The notes under the pieces were generated by a model. That model did not search any database. It was not told the origin of the DNA and saw only the letters and a program-made list of their open reading frames with translations. Below are positions 35,535 to 43,714 of a DNA stretch of 64,000 nucleotides, one piece after another (position 1 is the first letter of the stretch; every line of letters starts with the position of its first letter). A program made the position numbers and the translations under genes. The stretch comes from Streptomyces sp. NBC_00654 (GTDB lineage Bacteria > Actinomycetota > Actinomycetes > Streptomycetales > Streptomycetaceae), in the NCBI RefSeq assembly GCF_026341775.1, contig NZ_JAPEOB010000001.1:4154001-4218000 (forward strand), written 5' to 3'.

Positions 35535-36836
35535 TCAGCGCTTGATGAGTGCGGCGGCCTCCTCGCCGGCCTGCTTCATCGCGTCCTTCGGCTTCGACGT
35601 GCCCACGAGGACGGCCTGCACCTGCTTGGCGACGGCCTCCTCGATCTGGGCGTTCTGCGCGAACTGCCAGAACGGGTTGCCGGTCGCCGTCCTGGTGATC
35701 TTCTCGGTCCACTCCGTGGTGAAGGTGTCCTGGGCGACCTTCGGGTCGGCCAGACCCGCCGTGGTGGACGGCGGCAGTGCGCGCGCGGTGAAGTACTCGG
35801 ACGTGGTGGCCCGGTCGCTGGTGGTGTGCAGCGCGAACTCGGTTGCCGCGTCCTGGCCCTTGCCCTTCACGATCGCGATCACGCCGCCCCACAGCAGTGC
35901 CTGCGGTGTGTCCCCGGCCTTCAGCACCGGACGCTCCATGGGCTGCATGGCATCGGCCAGCGTCTTGTCCTTGGACTGGGCGGAGGTCACGCCCTTGCCG
36001 ATGATGGCGTCGTCGTAGAAAGCCGCCTTGCCCTGCCCGAACAGGGCGCGCGCGTCGAAGCGGTCCACGTCGGCGGCGATCAGCTTCTCGTCGTGCAGCT
36101 TCTTGTACCAGGTGACCGCGTCGACCGAGGCGTCGTCGCCGATCGTGACCTTCCCGCCGTCGAGCAGCGTGCAGCCGAAGGTCTGCATCCACGGGAAGAT
36201 GTCCTTGAGCTGCGCGACCTTGGTGGCCGCGGCATACGGTACGACACCGCCGCCGAGCCCCTTCAGCTCCCGCAGGGCGGCCTCGAACTCCTCGATGGTG
36301 GTGGGGTGCTTCTTGATCCCGGCCTTCTCCAGAAGCCGGGAGTTGGCGATCACACCGATCGATCCGGTGTTCCACGGCAGGCCGTACTGCTTGCCGTCGT
36401 ACTTTCCGCTGTTCAGCGCCACGTCCGTGTAGCCGCCCTTGCCCGCCGCCGATCCCAGGTCGGCGAGCTTGCCCATCTGCGCCACCGCGGCCAGCCAGGC
36501 GAGGTCGAGGTGCACCGCACCCGTCGTCTCCCCGCCGCCGAGCTTGAGGGTGAGCTGGCTCAGGTACTCGTTGTACGGGTACGAGACCGCTCGGATCTTG
36601 GACTTCTCGGCCTTCTCCCACGCCGTGATGATCTTCTCGATCGAGGGCTTGGCCGCTTCCTCGTTGAGCGACCAGGAGGTGAAGTCGAAGTTCTTGGACT
36701 TCGGGTCGCCGCCGTTGGAGGTGCTGCCGGCGCCGGACGGGGCGCACGCGCCGAGCACACCGGCGCCGGCCACACCGAGCGCGCCGATGCCGAACATACG
36801 CAGCGCGCCGCGCCGGCTGATGCCAGAGGTGGTCAT
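35535..36836 (-). CDS. Sugar-binding lipoprotein of second ABC transporter (Tat-type signal)
   Basis: This 433-residue family 1 solute-binding protein has SRRGALRMFG near the start, resembling a twin-arginine export signal, followed by a lipobox (GVLGAC, Cys31). The mature region shows LNEEAAKPSIEKIITAWEK, the GLPWNTGSIGVIANSRLLEKAGI hinge pattern and ALFGQGKAAFYDD. It would be exported folded and lipid-anchored, then deliver sugar to the two permeases encoded just upstream. Its start is ATG 36836. It belongs to the minus-strand operon MalF-like, MalG-like, binding protein, BNR_4 protein. Confidence 0.92.
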   Translation of the reverse strand: MTTSGISRRGALRMFGIGALGVAGAGVLGACAPSGAGSTSNGGDPKSKNFDFTSWSLNEEAAKPSIEKIITAWEKAEKSKIRAVSYPYNEYLSQLTLKLGGGETTGAVHLDLAWLAAVAQMGKLADLGSAAGKGGYTDVALNSGKYDGKQYGLPWNTGSIGVIANSRLLEKAGIKKHPTTIEEFEAALRELKGLGGGVVPYAAATKVAQLKDIFPWMQTFGCTLLDGGKVTIGDDASVDAVTWYKKLHDEKLIAADVDRFDARALFGQGKAAFYDDAIIGKGVTSAQSKDKTLADAMQPMERPVLKAGDTPQALLWGGVIAIVKGKGQDAATEFALHTTSDRATTSEYFTARALPPSTTAGLADPKVAQDTFTTEWTEKITRTATGNPFWQFAQNAQIEEAVAKQVQAVLVGTSKPKDAMKQAGEEAAALIKR

Positions 36837-36904
36837 GATCTCTCCATGAGGGAGTGGGCGGAAGGGGAAGTACGTGGGGGAGGGGGCGGGCCGATGCCGC
36901 GGGT

Positions 36905-37825
36905 TCAGCTCTTGACCGAGCCGGCGGTCATGCCGCCGACGAGGTAGCGCTGCAGGAACATGAAGGCGACGACCACCGGGATGGACACGATGAGCGAGGC
37001 CGCCATCAACTGGGGCCAGGCGGTCTGGAACTCGCCGATGTAGGTGGAGACGAGGCCGGGAGGCAGGGTCTGCTTCTCCTTGTCGGCCAGGGTCAGCGCG
37101 AAGATGAAGTCGTTCCAGCCGCGCACGAAGGCGAACAGCCCGGCGGCGATCATCCCGGGCGCGGCCAGCGGCGCCACGATGGAGTGCAGCGTGCGCCACC
37201 GGGACGCACCGTCGATGGACGCCGCCTCCAGCAGGGCGTCCGGGATGGTGTCGAAGATGCCCTTCAGCATCCAGACGCACAGCGGCATGGTGAACGTGGT
37301 GAAGGAGAGCACCAGGGCCGTGTACGTGTTGAGCATGCCGAAGCTGGAGAACACGGTGTACAGCGTCACCAGCAGGAGGGCCTGGGGGAACATCTGGGAG
37401 GCCAGCACCAGATGCATCAGCGACCGGCGCCCGCGGTAGCGGAACTTGGAGAACGAGTAGCCCATGTATGTGGCCACGACCACGCTCAGCACGGCGGTGA
37501 TCGAGGCCACGATGAGCGAGTTGACCATGTATGTGATCAGCTGGTCGTTCTCGGCGAGGGCCGTGAAGTTGCTGAGGGTGAGGTCGGTGGGTATCAGCTT
37601 CGGCGGGAACTGGAAGGTCGACTCGGGGGTGCTCAGCGCGGTGACGAGCAGCCAGTAGACCGGCAGCAGGCCGAAGGCGCCGATGACGACGACCGCGCTC
37701 CAGGCGGCGATCCGCGAGCGCAGCAGGTCCTTGCGCATACGGCGCCGTGTGGTGCGCTCGGCCCGCGTGGCGGACGGCCGCGGACGGCCGGCGGCGGACA
37801 GCGGGGTGGAGGTGGTGGAGGTCAT
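36905..37825 (-). CDS. Sugar ABC transporter permease, MalG-like, second system
   Basis: This 306-residue permease has a basic N-terminal tail, six predicted membrane helices and the EAA loop EAASIDGASRWRTLHSIVAPLAAPG. It ends GGMTAGSVKS, the common MalG-type closing. The ATG overlaps the stop of the MalF-like gene (TGATG), so synthesis is coupled. No ATPase gene is present in the operon. Confidence 0.93.
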   Translation of the reverse strand: MTSTTSTPLSAAGRPRPSATRAERTTRRRMRKDLLRSRIAAWSAVVVIGAFGLLPVYWLLVTALSTPESTFQFPPKLIPTDLTLSNFTALAENDQLITYMVNSLIVASITAVLSVVVATYMGYSFSKFRYRGRRSLMHLVLASQMFPQALLLVTLYTVFSSFGMLNTYTALVLSFTTFTMPLCVWMLKGIFDTIPDALLEAASIDGASRWRTLHSIVAPLAAPGMIAAGLFAFVRGWNDFIFALTLADKEKQTLPPGLVSTYIGEFQTAWPQLMAASLIVSIPVVVAFMFLQRYLVGGMTAGSVKS

Positions 37826-38751
37826 CAGGCGTCGCCCTTCCGCTCGGTGATCCTGAGGTGGATGGCGACGAGGAGGAGCAGGAGCAGCATCCACAGCCCG
37901 CCCAGCGCGGTCGCCCGGCCGATGTCGAAGCCCTTGAAGGCGGTCTGGTACACGGCGGTCGCGAACGTCTCGGTCGTGCCGGCCGGTCCACCGCCGGTGA
38001 GGACGTAGATGGTGTCGAAGTGCTGGAAGTTCCAGATGAACTCCAGCAGCAGAACGATCGAGGCGACACCGCGGACCTGCGGCCAGGTGACGGCGAAGAA
38101 GCGCCGGATCGAGCCCGCCCCGTCCATCGAGGCCGCCTCGTGCAGCTCCCTGGGCACGGTCTGCAGACCGGCCAGGAGCATCACCATCATCCAGGGGAAA
38201 CTCGCCCAGGTCTTGGTGACGATGACGGCGATCATCGCGGTGCCGGGCCGGCCGAGCCAGGCGACGGACTCGTCGATGATCCCGGTCTCCATGAGGACAC
38301 CGTTCAGCACCCCGTAGTTCGCGTTGAAGATCCACATCCACAGGAAGGAGACCACCACGCCCGGGATCACCCAGGGAAACAGGAACAGGCCGCGCAGGAA
38401 GCCGCTGCCCTTGAGGCCGGTGTTCAGCGCGAGCGCGAGCGCGAAGCCGAACACGAAGGGGACGAGCGTCGCGCCGACGGTGAAGACCAGCGTCTGCTTG
38501 AGGATCGTGAGGAAGTCGCCGTCCAGCCAGTACGTGAAGTTGTCCAGGCCCACGAACTCCCGGCCCGGCAGCCGCAGATCCTGCTTGAAGAAACCGGTGA
38601 ACAGCGCGGACAGCAGCGGGTAGAAGATGATCGCCGCGAACAGGGCGAGTCCCGGTGCGGTCAGCAGCAGGGCGAACGCACCGTTGGAGAGCCGTCCGCC
38701 GGTCCGCTCGCGGGGCGGGGGCGCCTTCTGGGGAGGTGCGGCCGTACTCAT
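37825..38751 (-). CDS. Sugar ABC transporter permease, MalF-like, second system
   Basis: This 308-residue permease has its first helix at ALLLTAPGLALFAAIIFYPLL, an EAA loop HEAASMDGAGSIRRFFAVTWPQV, and TGGGPAGTTET before the final helix. I start at ATG 38751, with AGAGGA just upstream, rather than the longer frame to 38808. It is the first gene of the second sugar-transport operon and is divergent from the FAD oxidoreductase gene; an IclR-type site lies between them. Confidence 0.92.
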   Translation of the reverse strand: MSTAAPPQKAPPPRERTGGRLSNGAFALLLTAPGLALFAAIIFYPLLSALFTGFFKQDLRLPGREFVGLDNFTYWLDGDFLTILKQTLVFTVGATLVPFVFGFALALALNTGLKGSGFLRGLFLFPWVIPGVVVSFLWMWIFNANYGVLNGVLMETGIIDESVAWLGRPGTAMIAVIVTKTWASFPWMMVMLLAGLQTVPRELHEAASMDGAGSIRRFFAVTWPQVRGVASIVLLLEFIWNFQHFDTIYVLTGGGPAGTTETFATAVYQTAFKGFDIGRATALGGLWMLLLLLLVAIHLRITERKGDA

Positions 38752-38819
38752 GGGTGTGTCCTCTCGAACGGGGCGGGAGCGCCGGGGCCCTGCGTGAACG
38801 CCATCCATGCTCCAATGAA

Positions 38820-38830
38820 TGCAAGTTGCA
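38820..38830. promoter_or_regulatory. TTGCA-type palindrome upstream of second transport operon
   Basis: TGCAA-G-TTGCA is a perfect palindrome about 70 bp before the MalF-like start. It shares TTGCA half-sites with the sequences at 39011 and 42261 and may be an IclR-family site. Confidence 0.4.
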
Positions 38831-39010
38831 GCATGCGGGATCGTTCTCCATATCGTGCGATGGCGTCAACCCTTGTGGGTGGTGACTCGCCGGTTCTGCG
38901 CAGGGCCGGCGAACTCGCCCCACCTGCTCTGAACGTGCACTTCGGCTCGCGACAGCCAGGTCGATGGCCGTGACCGAAACTTACAACGGATCCCACTGGC
39001 TGAACAGTGG

Positions 39011-39025
39011 TTGCACAATATGGAT
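39011..39025. promoter_or_regulatory. Putative IclR operator upstream of FAD oxidoreductase
   Basis: TTGCACAATATGGAT here differs at only two positions from TTGCACAATCTGCAT at 42261-42275 upstream of the IclR gene. It lies 70 bp before the oxidoreductase start. Confidence 0.6.
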
Positions 39026-39095
39026 GTGATGTACGTTCATGGCGGCTCCGCTAGGGCGGGGAGTATCCGAGCTTCACCACCAAGGAGGCCGCACC

Positions 39096-41384
39096 GTGCG
39101 GGAAGAAGAGGTCCATTACGACATCGCCGTGATCGGTGGCGGATTGGCGGGGACCTGCGCGGCCATCGCCGCGGCCCGCCTCGGCCGACGCGTCGCACTG
39201 GTCAACAACCGGCCCGTCCTGGGCGGCAACGCCAGCAGCGAGATCCGCGTCTGGGTCTGCGGCGCCACCGCGCACGGCGTGCACCGCTGGGCCCGCGAGA
39301 CCGGAATCATGGGCGAGCTGTACACCGAGAACCAGTACCGCAACCCCGAGGGCAACCCCTACTACTGGGACCAGGTCGTCCTCGACGCCGTCCGCGCCGA
39401 ACCGAACATCGACCTCTACCTCAACACCGACGTACGCGAGGCCGACGCGAGCGGCCCCGCCGACAGCCGTGAGGTGCACTCCTGCACCGGCTGGATGATG
39501 GGCTCGGAACGCCGCATCACCTTCCACGCGCGCCAGTTCCTCGACTGCACCGGTGACGGCCTGCTCGGCCACCTCGTCGGCGCCCGCTACCGCATAGGCC
39601 GCGAGGCGCGGGCCGAGTTCGACGAGCCCTGGGCGCCGGCCGAGGCGGACCAGGCACTGCTCGGCTCGACGATCCTCTTCCACACCAGGGACACGGGCCG
39701 GCCGGCGAAGTTCGTACCACCCGCCTGCACCAAGGACCTGTCGACCACGCCCATCCTGCGCAACCGCATCCTGCGCACCGGGGACAACGGCTGCGACTAC
39801 TGGTGGATCGAGTGGGGCGGCGAACTCGACACCGTCCACGACAACGAGCGCATCCGCGACGAGCTCCAGGCCGTGATCATGGGCATCTGGGACCACATCA
39901 AGAACTCCGGCGAGTTCCCCGACGCGGCGAACCTCACCCTGGAATGGGTGGGCAGTCTCCCCGGCAAGCGCGAGTACCGCCGCTTCGTCGGCGACCACGT
40001 CCTGACCCAGCAGGACATCCTCGAACAGCGCCAGTTCGCCGACCGGATCGCCTTCGGCGGCTGGTCCGTCGACCTCCATCCCGTACAGGGCATGTACGCG
40101 GATGAGCCCGGCGCCCGCCAGCGCTACGCGGACGGCATCTTCCACATCCCGCTGCGCTCCCTGTACTCGGCGAACGTCACGAACCTCCACTTCGCCGGGC
40201 GCAACATCTCCGCCACCCACATCGCCTTCGGGGCCACCCGCGTCATGGCCACCTGCGCGACACTCGGCGAGGCCGCGGGCACCGCTGCCGCCCTCTGTGT
40301 CGCCGAGGGCCTCACCCCACGCGAACTCGCCACCCGGCGACCGGAACTGGTACGCCACACCCTGCTGCGCCAGGACGCCTCCGTGATCGGCCTCGCCGAC
40401 GACGATCCCGACAACCTGGCGCGCGCGGCCCGTGTCACCGCCTCCTCCCATCTGACCCGCCTGGCCGCCGAACCCACAGCGACCGCGCCCGGCGCCCCGT
40501 ACCCCCTCACCCGGGACCTCGCCCTCCTGCTGCCGGTCGACCCCGCACTGGACGCGGTCGACCTCTTCGTCCAGGGCGCCCCGGACGGCCGGTCCCGCGA
40601 ACTCACCGTGGAACTGTGGGGTACGGGCCACCCCGAGAACGCGGTCCCCACCGACCACATCCTCACGACCACCGTCACCGTCCCGCCGGACGGCCCCCAC
40701 TGGGTCACGGCCCGTCTGGACCACCATCCGGACACCCCCCGCAACACGATCCTCATCGCCCGCGCCTGCCCGGACACGGCCCTGGTCCTCCTCCCCGAAC
40801 GCACCGACGGTGTCCTCGCCCTGCGCAGGAAGGCCGAGGGAGACGCGGCCGTCGACCACGACATCCCGGAGGAGGACGGCCAGCCGGTCCTGGAGTGGCA
40901 GGCCCGCGGACTGCGCCGTCAGACCTTCGCCTTCCGCGCGACCCCCGACACCACCGCATTCCACCCCGAACGGGCCGTGGGCGGATACCAACGCCCCTAC
41001 GGCGGCCCGCACATGTGGTCCTCCGAGCCGGAAGGCGCCCCCCAGTGGCTCCGTCTCGACTGGGAAGAGGAGCGAGAACTCACCGGGACGCGCCTGGTGT
41101 TCGACGACGACGTCGACGAGTACCTCAACAACCTGCACCGCCACCGCACCCCGTACGAGGTCATGCCGGAACTCGTGCGCGACTACCGCGTCCAGAGCCG
41201 TGACCCCGACGGCACCTGGCACACACTCCTGACGGTGACGGACAACCGGCGCCGCCACCGCGTACACGAACTGAAGGCCGCGGACGGCCGCCCCGTACGC
41301 ACCGACGCGCTGCGGCTCGTGGTCGACGCGACGCACGGGGCACGGCACGCGCATGTGATCGCCTTCAAGGCGTACGGCGCGTAG
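39096..41384 (+). CDS. Large FAD-dependent oxidoreductase (PF12831 type) with C-terminal discoidin-like domain
   Basis: This 762-residue flavoprotein begins EEVHYDIAVIGGGLAGTCAAIAAA, the FAD-binding Rossmann motif GxGxxG, and soon has VLGGNASSEIRVW, the signature of the FAD_oxidored family. A second FAD contact is LHFAGRNISATHIAFGATRVMATCATLGEA (about 368-397). The last 150-200 residues are beta-rich and resemble a discoidin-like carbohydrate-binding fold (PQWLRLDWEEERELTGTRLVF). Members often sit in polysaccharide loci and are assumed to oxidise sugars, but few are characterised. GTG 39096 is chosen because AAGGAGG precedes it. No signal peptide is present. It ends facing the IclR gene across a large palindrome. 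Confidence 0.85.
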   Translation: MREEEVHYDIAVIGGGLAGTCAAIAAARLGRRVALVNNRPVLGGNASSEIRVWVCGATAHGVHRWARETGIMGELYTENQYRNPEGNPYYWDQVVLDAVRAEPNIDLYLNTDVREADASGPADSREVHSCTGWMMGSERRITFHARQFLDCTGDGLLGHLVGARYRIGREARAEFDEPWAPAEADQALLGSTILFHTRDTGRPAKFVPPACTKDLSTTPILRNRILRTGDNGCDYWWIEWGGELDTVHDNERIRDELQAVIMGIWDHIKNSGEFPDAANLTLEWVGSLPGKREYRRFVGDHVLTQQDILEQRQFADRIAFGGWSVDLHPVQGMYADEPGARQRYADGIFHIPLRSLYSANVTNLHFAGRNISATHIAFGATRVMATCATLGEAAGTAAALCVAEGLTPRELATRRPELVRHTLLRQDASVIGLADDDPDNLARAARVTASSHLTRLAAEPTATAPGAPYPLTRDLALLLPVDPALDAVDLFVQGAPDGRSRELTVELWGTGHPENAVPTDHILTTTVTVPPDGPHWVTARLDHHPDTPRNTILIARACPDTALVLLPERTDGVLALRRKAEGDAAVDHDIPEEDGQPVLEWQARGLRRQTFAFRATPDTTAFHPERAVGGYQRPYGGPHMWSSEPEGAPQWLRLDWEEERELTGTRLVFDDDVDEYLNNLHRHRTPYEVMPELVRDYRVQSRDPDGTWHTLLTVTDNRRRHRVHELKAADGRPVRTDALRLVVDATHGARHAHVIAFKAYGA

Positions 41385-41392
41385 CCGCACGG

Positions 41393-41438
41393 CGGAGGGG
41401 TCCGGTGAAGGCTGATCAGCCTTCACCGGACCCCTCCG
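41393..41438. terminator. Perfect 46-bp palindrome, bidirectional terminator
   Basis: The two halves (41393-41415 and 41416-41438) are exact inverse complements of 23 bp with no spacer, lying 9 bp after the FAD gene stop and 10 bp before the IclR stop. It should terminate both convergent transcripts. Confidence 0.9.
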
Positions 41439-41447
41439 TCATGTGCG

Positions 41448-42236
41448 TCAGAGCGCGCCGAGTGCCTGACTGATGGCGTCGGCGGCCTCGATGACCTCCC
41501 GTACGAGGGCGAGGCGCTGCCCCTCCGTGTCGGAGCGGTCCCCGAGCAGCGAGGTGGGGCCCCACAGGGAGATGGCGGCGACGACGTCCCCCGAAGCGTC
41601 CCGGACGGGCGCGGCCAGGGACGCGCGGCCCAGGGCGCGCTCCTCGGCCTCGACGGCGTAACCGGTGCGCCGGACGGTGTCGATCTCGGTGTCGAGGAGG
41701 TCGTGACTGGTGGTCGTGTACTCGGTGAGCGCGTCGAGCGGTTCGGTCAGCAGCTTGCGACGCTCTTTGGGAGCGAGCCCGGTGAGGAGGCACTTGCCGA
41801 TGCTCGTGGCATGCAGCGGGGCGGTGTGTCCGGCCTGCGTATAGGACTTGGGGGTGCGCGTTCCCTCGAAATTGCACAGGAACATCAGCTCGGTGCCACG
41901 CCGGACGGCCACGTTGGCCCCGAGCCCGGTGCGGCTGGCGAGGTCCTGGAGCACCATGCGGGCGGCCCGGTGCACCGGGTGGCGGTTGGTGGCGGTGGCG
42001 GCGAGGGTCAGGAGACCGAGGCTGAGCCGGTAGAGGTTGCTGACCGGATCGCGTTCGACCATGTCGAGGCGCTCCAGGGTGGACAGCAGGCGAGAGGTGG
42101 TCGACGAGCCCAGTCCGGTGAGCTCGGCGACGTCGGAGACGCGCAGTTCGGCCCGACCGGAGTCGAGTGCGCGCAGCACCGAGACCGCTCGTTCGACGCT
42201 CTGGTTCGTCCCGACATCGGTCGCCCGCGTAGCCAT
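41448..42236 (-). CDS. IclR-family transcriptional regulator
   Basis: This 262-residue regulator has a winged helix-turn-helix (about 8-70: QSVERAVSVLRALDSG, VSDVAELTGLGSSTTSRLLSTLERLDMVE) and an IclR effector domain (about 85-255) with LHATSIGKCLL and the closing V-A-A-I-S-L-W-G segment. ATG 42236 is preferred because GAGGAGGG lies just before it; the in-frame extension to 42593 overlaps the promoter. A TTGCACAAT site just upstream is nearly repeated before the FAD oxidoreductase, so it likely controls itself and the second glycan module. The inducer is unknown. Confidence 0.92.
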   Translation of the reverse strand: MATRATDVGTNQSVERAVSVLRALDSGRAELRVSDVAELTGLGSSTTSRLLSTLERLDMVERDPVSNLYRLSLGLLTLAATATNRHPVHRAARMVLQDLASRTGLGANVAVRRGTELMFLCNFEGTRTPKSYTQAGHTAPLHATSIGKCLLTGLAPKERRKLLTEPLDALTEYTTTSHDLLDTEIDTVRRTGYAVEAEERALGRASLAAPVRDASGDVVAAISLWGPTSLLGDRSDTEGQRLALVREVIEAADAISQALGAL

Positions 42237-42260
42237 GACCCTCCTCATTTTGCAAATCGC

Positions 42261-42275
42261 TTGCACAATCTGCAT
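42261..42275. promoter_or_regulatory. Putative IclR operator, autoregulatory
   Basis: TTGCACAATCTGCAT, 25 bp upstream of the IclR start, with another TTGCA 11 bp to its left. It closely matches the site at 39011. Confidence 0.6.
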
Positions 42276-42499
42276 CAGCATATCGCGCATGATCGAGGCC
42301 CGTACCTGATATCGGCGACAGTGGGTGGAGCGCGGCGACGGCCGGCCGGGCCCGCTGATCCGCTGGGCCGTCGTCGCCCGTGGCACCGGGTGGGCCTGCG
42401 TGATCTGCCGGCCGTCATCACGGGGCCGGATGGCTGGTCGCCGCCGCCGGGACCAGCCGGTGCGGCGGATTCCGGCAAGGTGGCTCGTACCGTGCTCGC

Positions 42500-43714
42500 A
42501 TGACCGCACGTCACCGCAGGAGCCGCCGCCCCGGGTACCTCGTGGCGGCGGCGGTGTTCGCCGTGGGCATGGCGGGCACCACCCTGCCCACACCGCTGTA
42601 CGGGCTCTACCGCGCCCAGATCGGGTTCTCCGAGCTGATCGTGACGGTGGTGTTCGCTGTGTACGCGGTCGGCGTCATCGCCTCCCTCCTGCTCGCGGGC
42701 GACTACTCCGACCAGGTGGGCCGTCGTCCTGTTGTCCTGTGCGCCCTGGGTTTCGCCGCCGCCGCCGATCTGTGCTTCCTGTTCGAGGGCGGTCTGCCCC
42801 TGCTCTTCGCGGCCCGACTGCTGTCGGGGTTCTCGGCCGGACTGCTCACCGGGGCTGCGACCGCCGCCGTCATGGAACTCGCCCCGCCGGACCGCGCGGC
42901 CCGGGCCGGGTTCGCGGCCACCGCGGCGAACATGGGCGGCCTGGGCTGCGGAGCGCTGCTGGGCGGCCTGCTCGCGCAGTACGCTCCGGCGCCGTTGCGG
43001 CTGCCTTTCGCGGTGCATCTGGCCCTGGTGGTCGCGGCCTGCGTCCCGGCCCGGCTGCTGCCCGAGACCGTGGCCCGTCCCCGGCGGCTGCCTCACGGGC
43101 GGCCGCAGGGGATGGCCGTGGCGCCTCAGGCGCGGGGAGTGTTCCCCTCGGCGGCGATCGCCGCGTTCGCGGGCTTCGCGCTGCTCGGTCTGTTCACCGC
43201 GATCGCGCCGAGTTTTGTGGCCGAGGTGCTGAGGATCAATGATCTGGCCCTGTCCGGGGCGGTGGCCTTCTCCGCCTTTCTCGCCTCCACCCTGGGGCAG
43301 CTGCTGACCGGACGACTGGGTGTGCGCCGAGCGCTGCCCGCCGGATGTCTGACTCTCGTGGCAGGACTGCTGCTCGTGGGCGCGTCCGTCGTGGCGGAGT
43401 CGCTGCCACTGCTGCTGGCGGGTGCGCTCGTCGGTGGTTTCGGTCAGGGCCTGGCCTTCCGGGCCGGTCTGACGGCGGTCGGTGATGCCACCCCGCGCGA
43501 GCACCGCGGCGGTACCCTCTCGGCGTACTTCGTCGTCGCCTACATCGGAATCGCCGTGCCCGTGGTGGGTGTGGGAGCGCTGACGCTCCGGCTGGGGCTG
43601 CGGACCGCGAGCTTGGTCTTCACGGCCGTGGTGACGGCCCTCGCCCTGAGCGTCGGCCTGTATCTGCTCCGCCGGCCTACCGGGGCGGGTGGGGGGGATG
43701 GGCGCCATGTGTGA
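42500..43714 (+). CDS. MFS transporter, 12-TM
   Basis: This 404-residue major facilitator has 12 predicted membrane helices. The loop between helices 2 and 3 reads LLAGDYSDQVGRRP, a clear motif A, and helix 5 has GLGCGALLGG. It resembles the drug or metabolite exporter branch (DHA1-like). The ATG has only a weak ribosome site. Its 3' end overlaps the convergent aldehyde dehydrogenase gene by 38 bp. No regulator is obviously attached, and the substrate is unknown; proximity to the hydroxyproline locus may be coincidental. Confidence 0.88.
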   Translation: MTARHRRSRRPGYLVAAAVFAVGMAGTTLPTPLYGLYRAQIGFSELIVTVVFAVYAVGVIASLLLAGDYSDQVGRRPVVLCALGFAAAADLCFLFEGGLPLLFAARLLSGFSAGLLTGAATAAVMELAPPDRAARAGFAATAANMGGLGCGALLGGLLAQYAPAPLRLPFAVHLALVVAACVPARLLPETVARPRRLPHGRPQGMAVAPQARGVFPSAAIAAFAGFALLGLFTAIAPSFVAEVLRINDLALSGAVAFSAFLASTLGQLLTGRLGVRRALPAGCLTLVAGLLLVGASVVAESLPLLLAGALVGGFGQGLAFRAGLTAVGDATPREHRGGTLSAYFVVAYIGIAVPVVGVGALTLRLGLRTASLVFTAVVTALALSVGLYLLRRPTGAGGGDGRHV

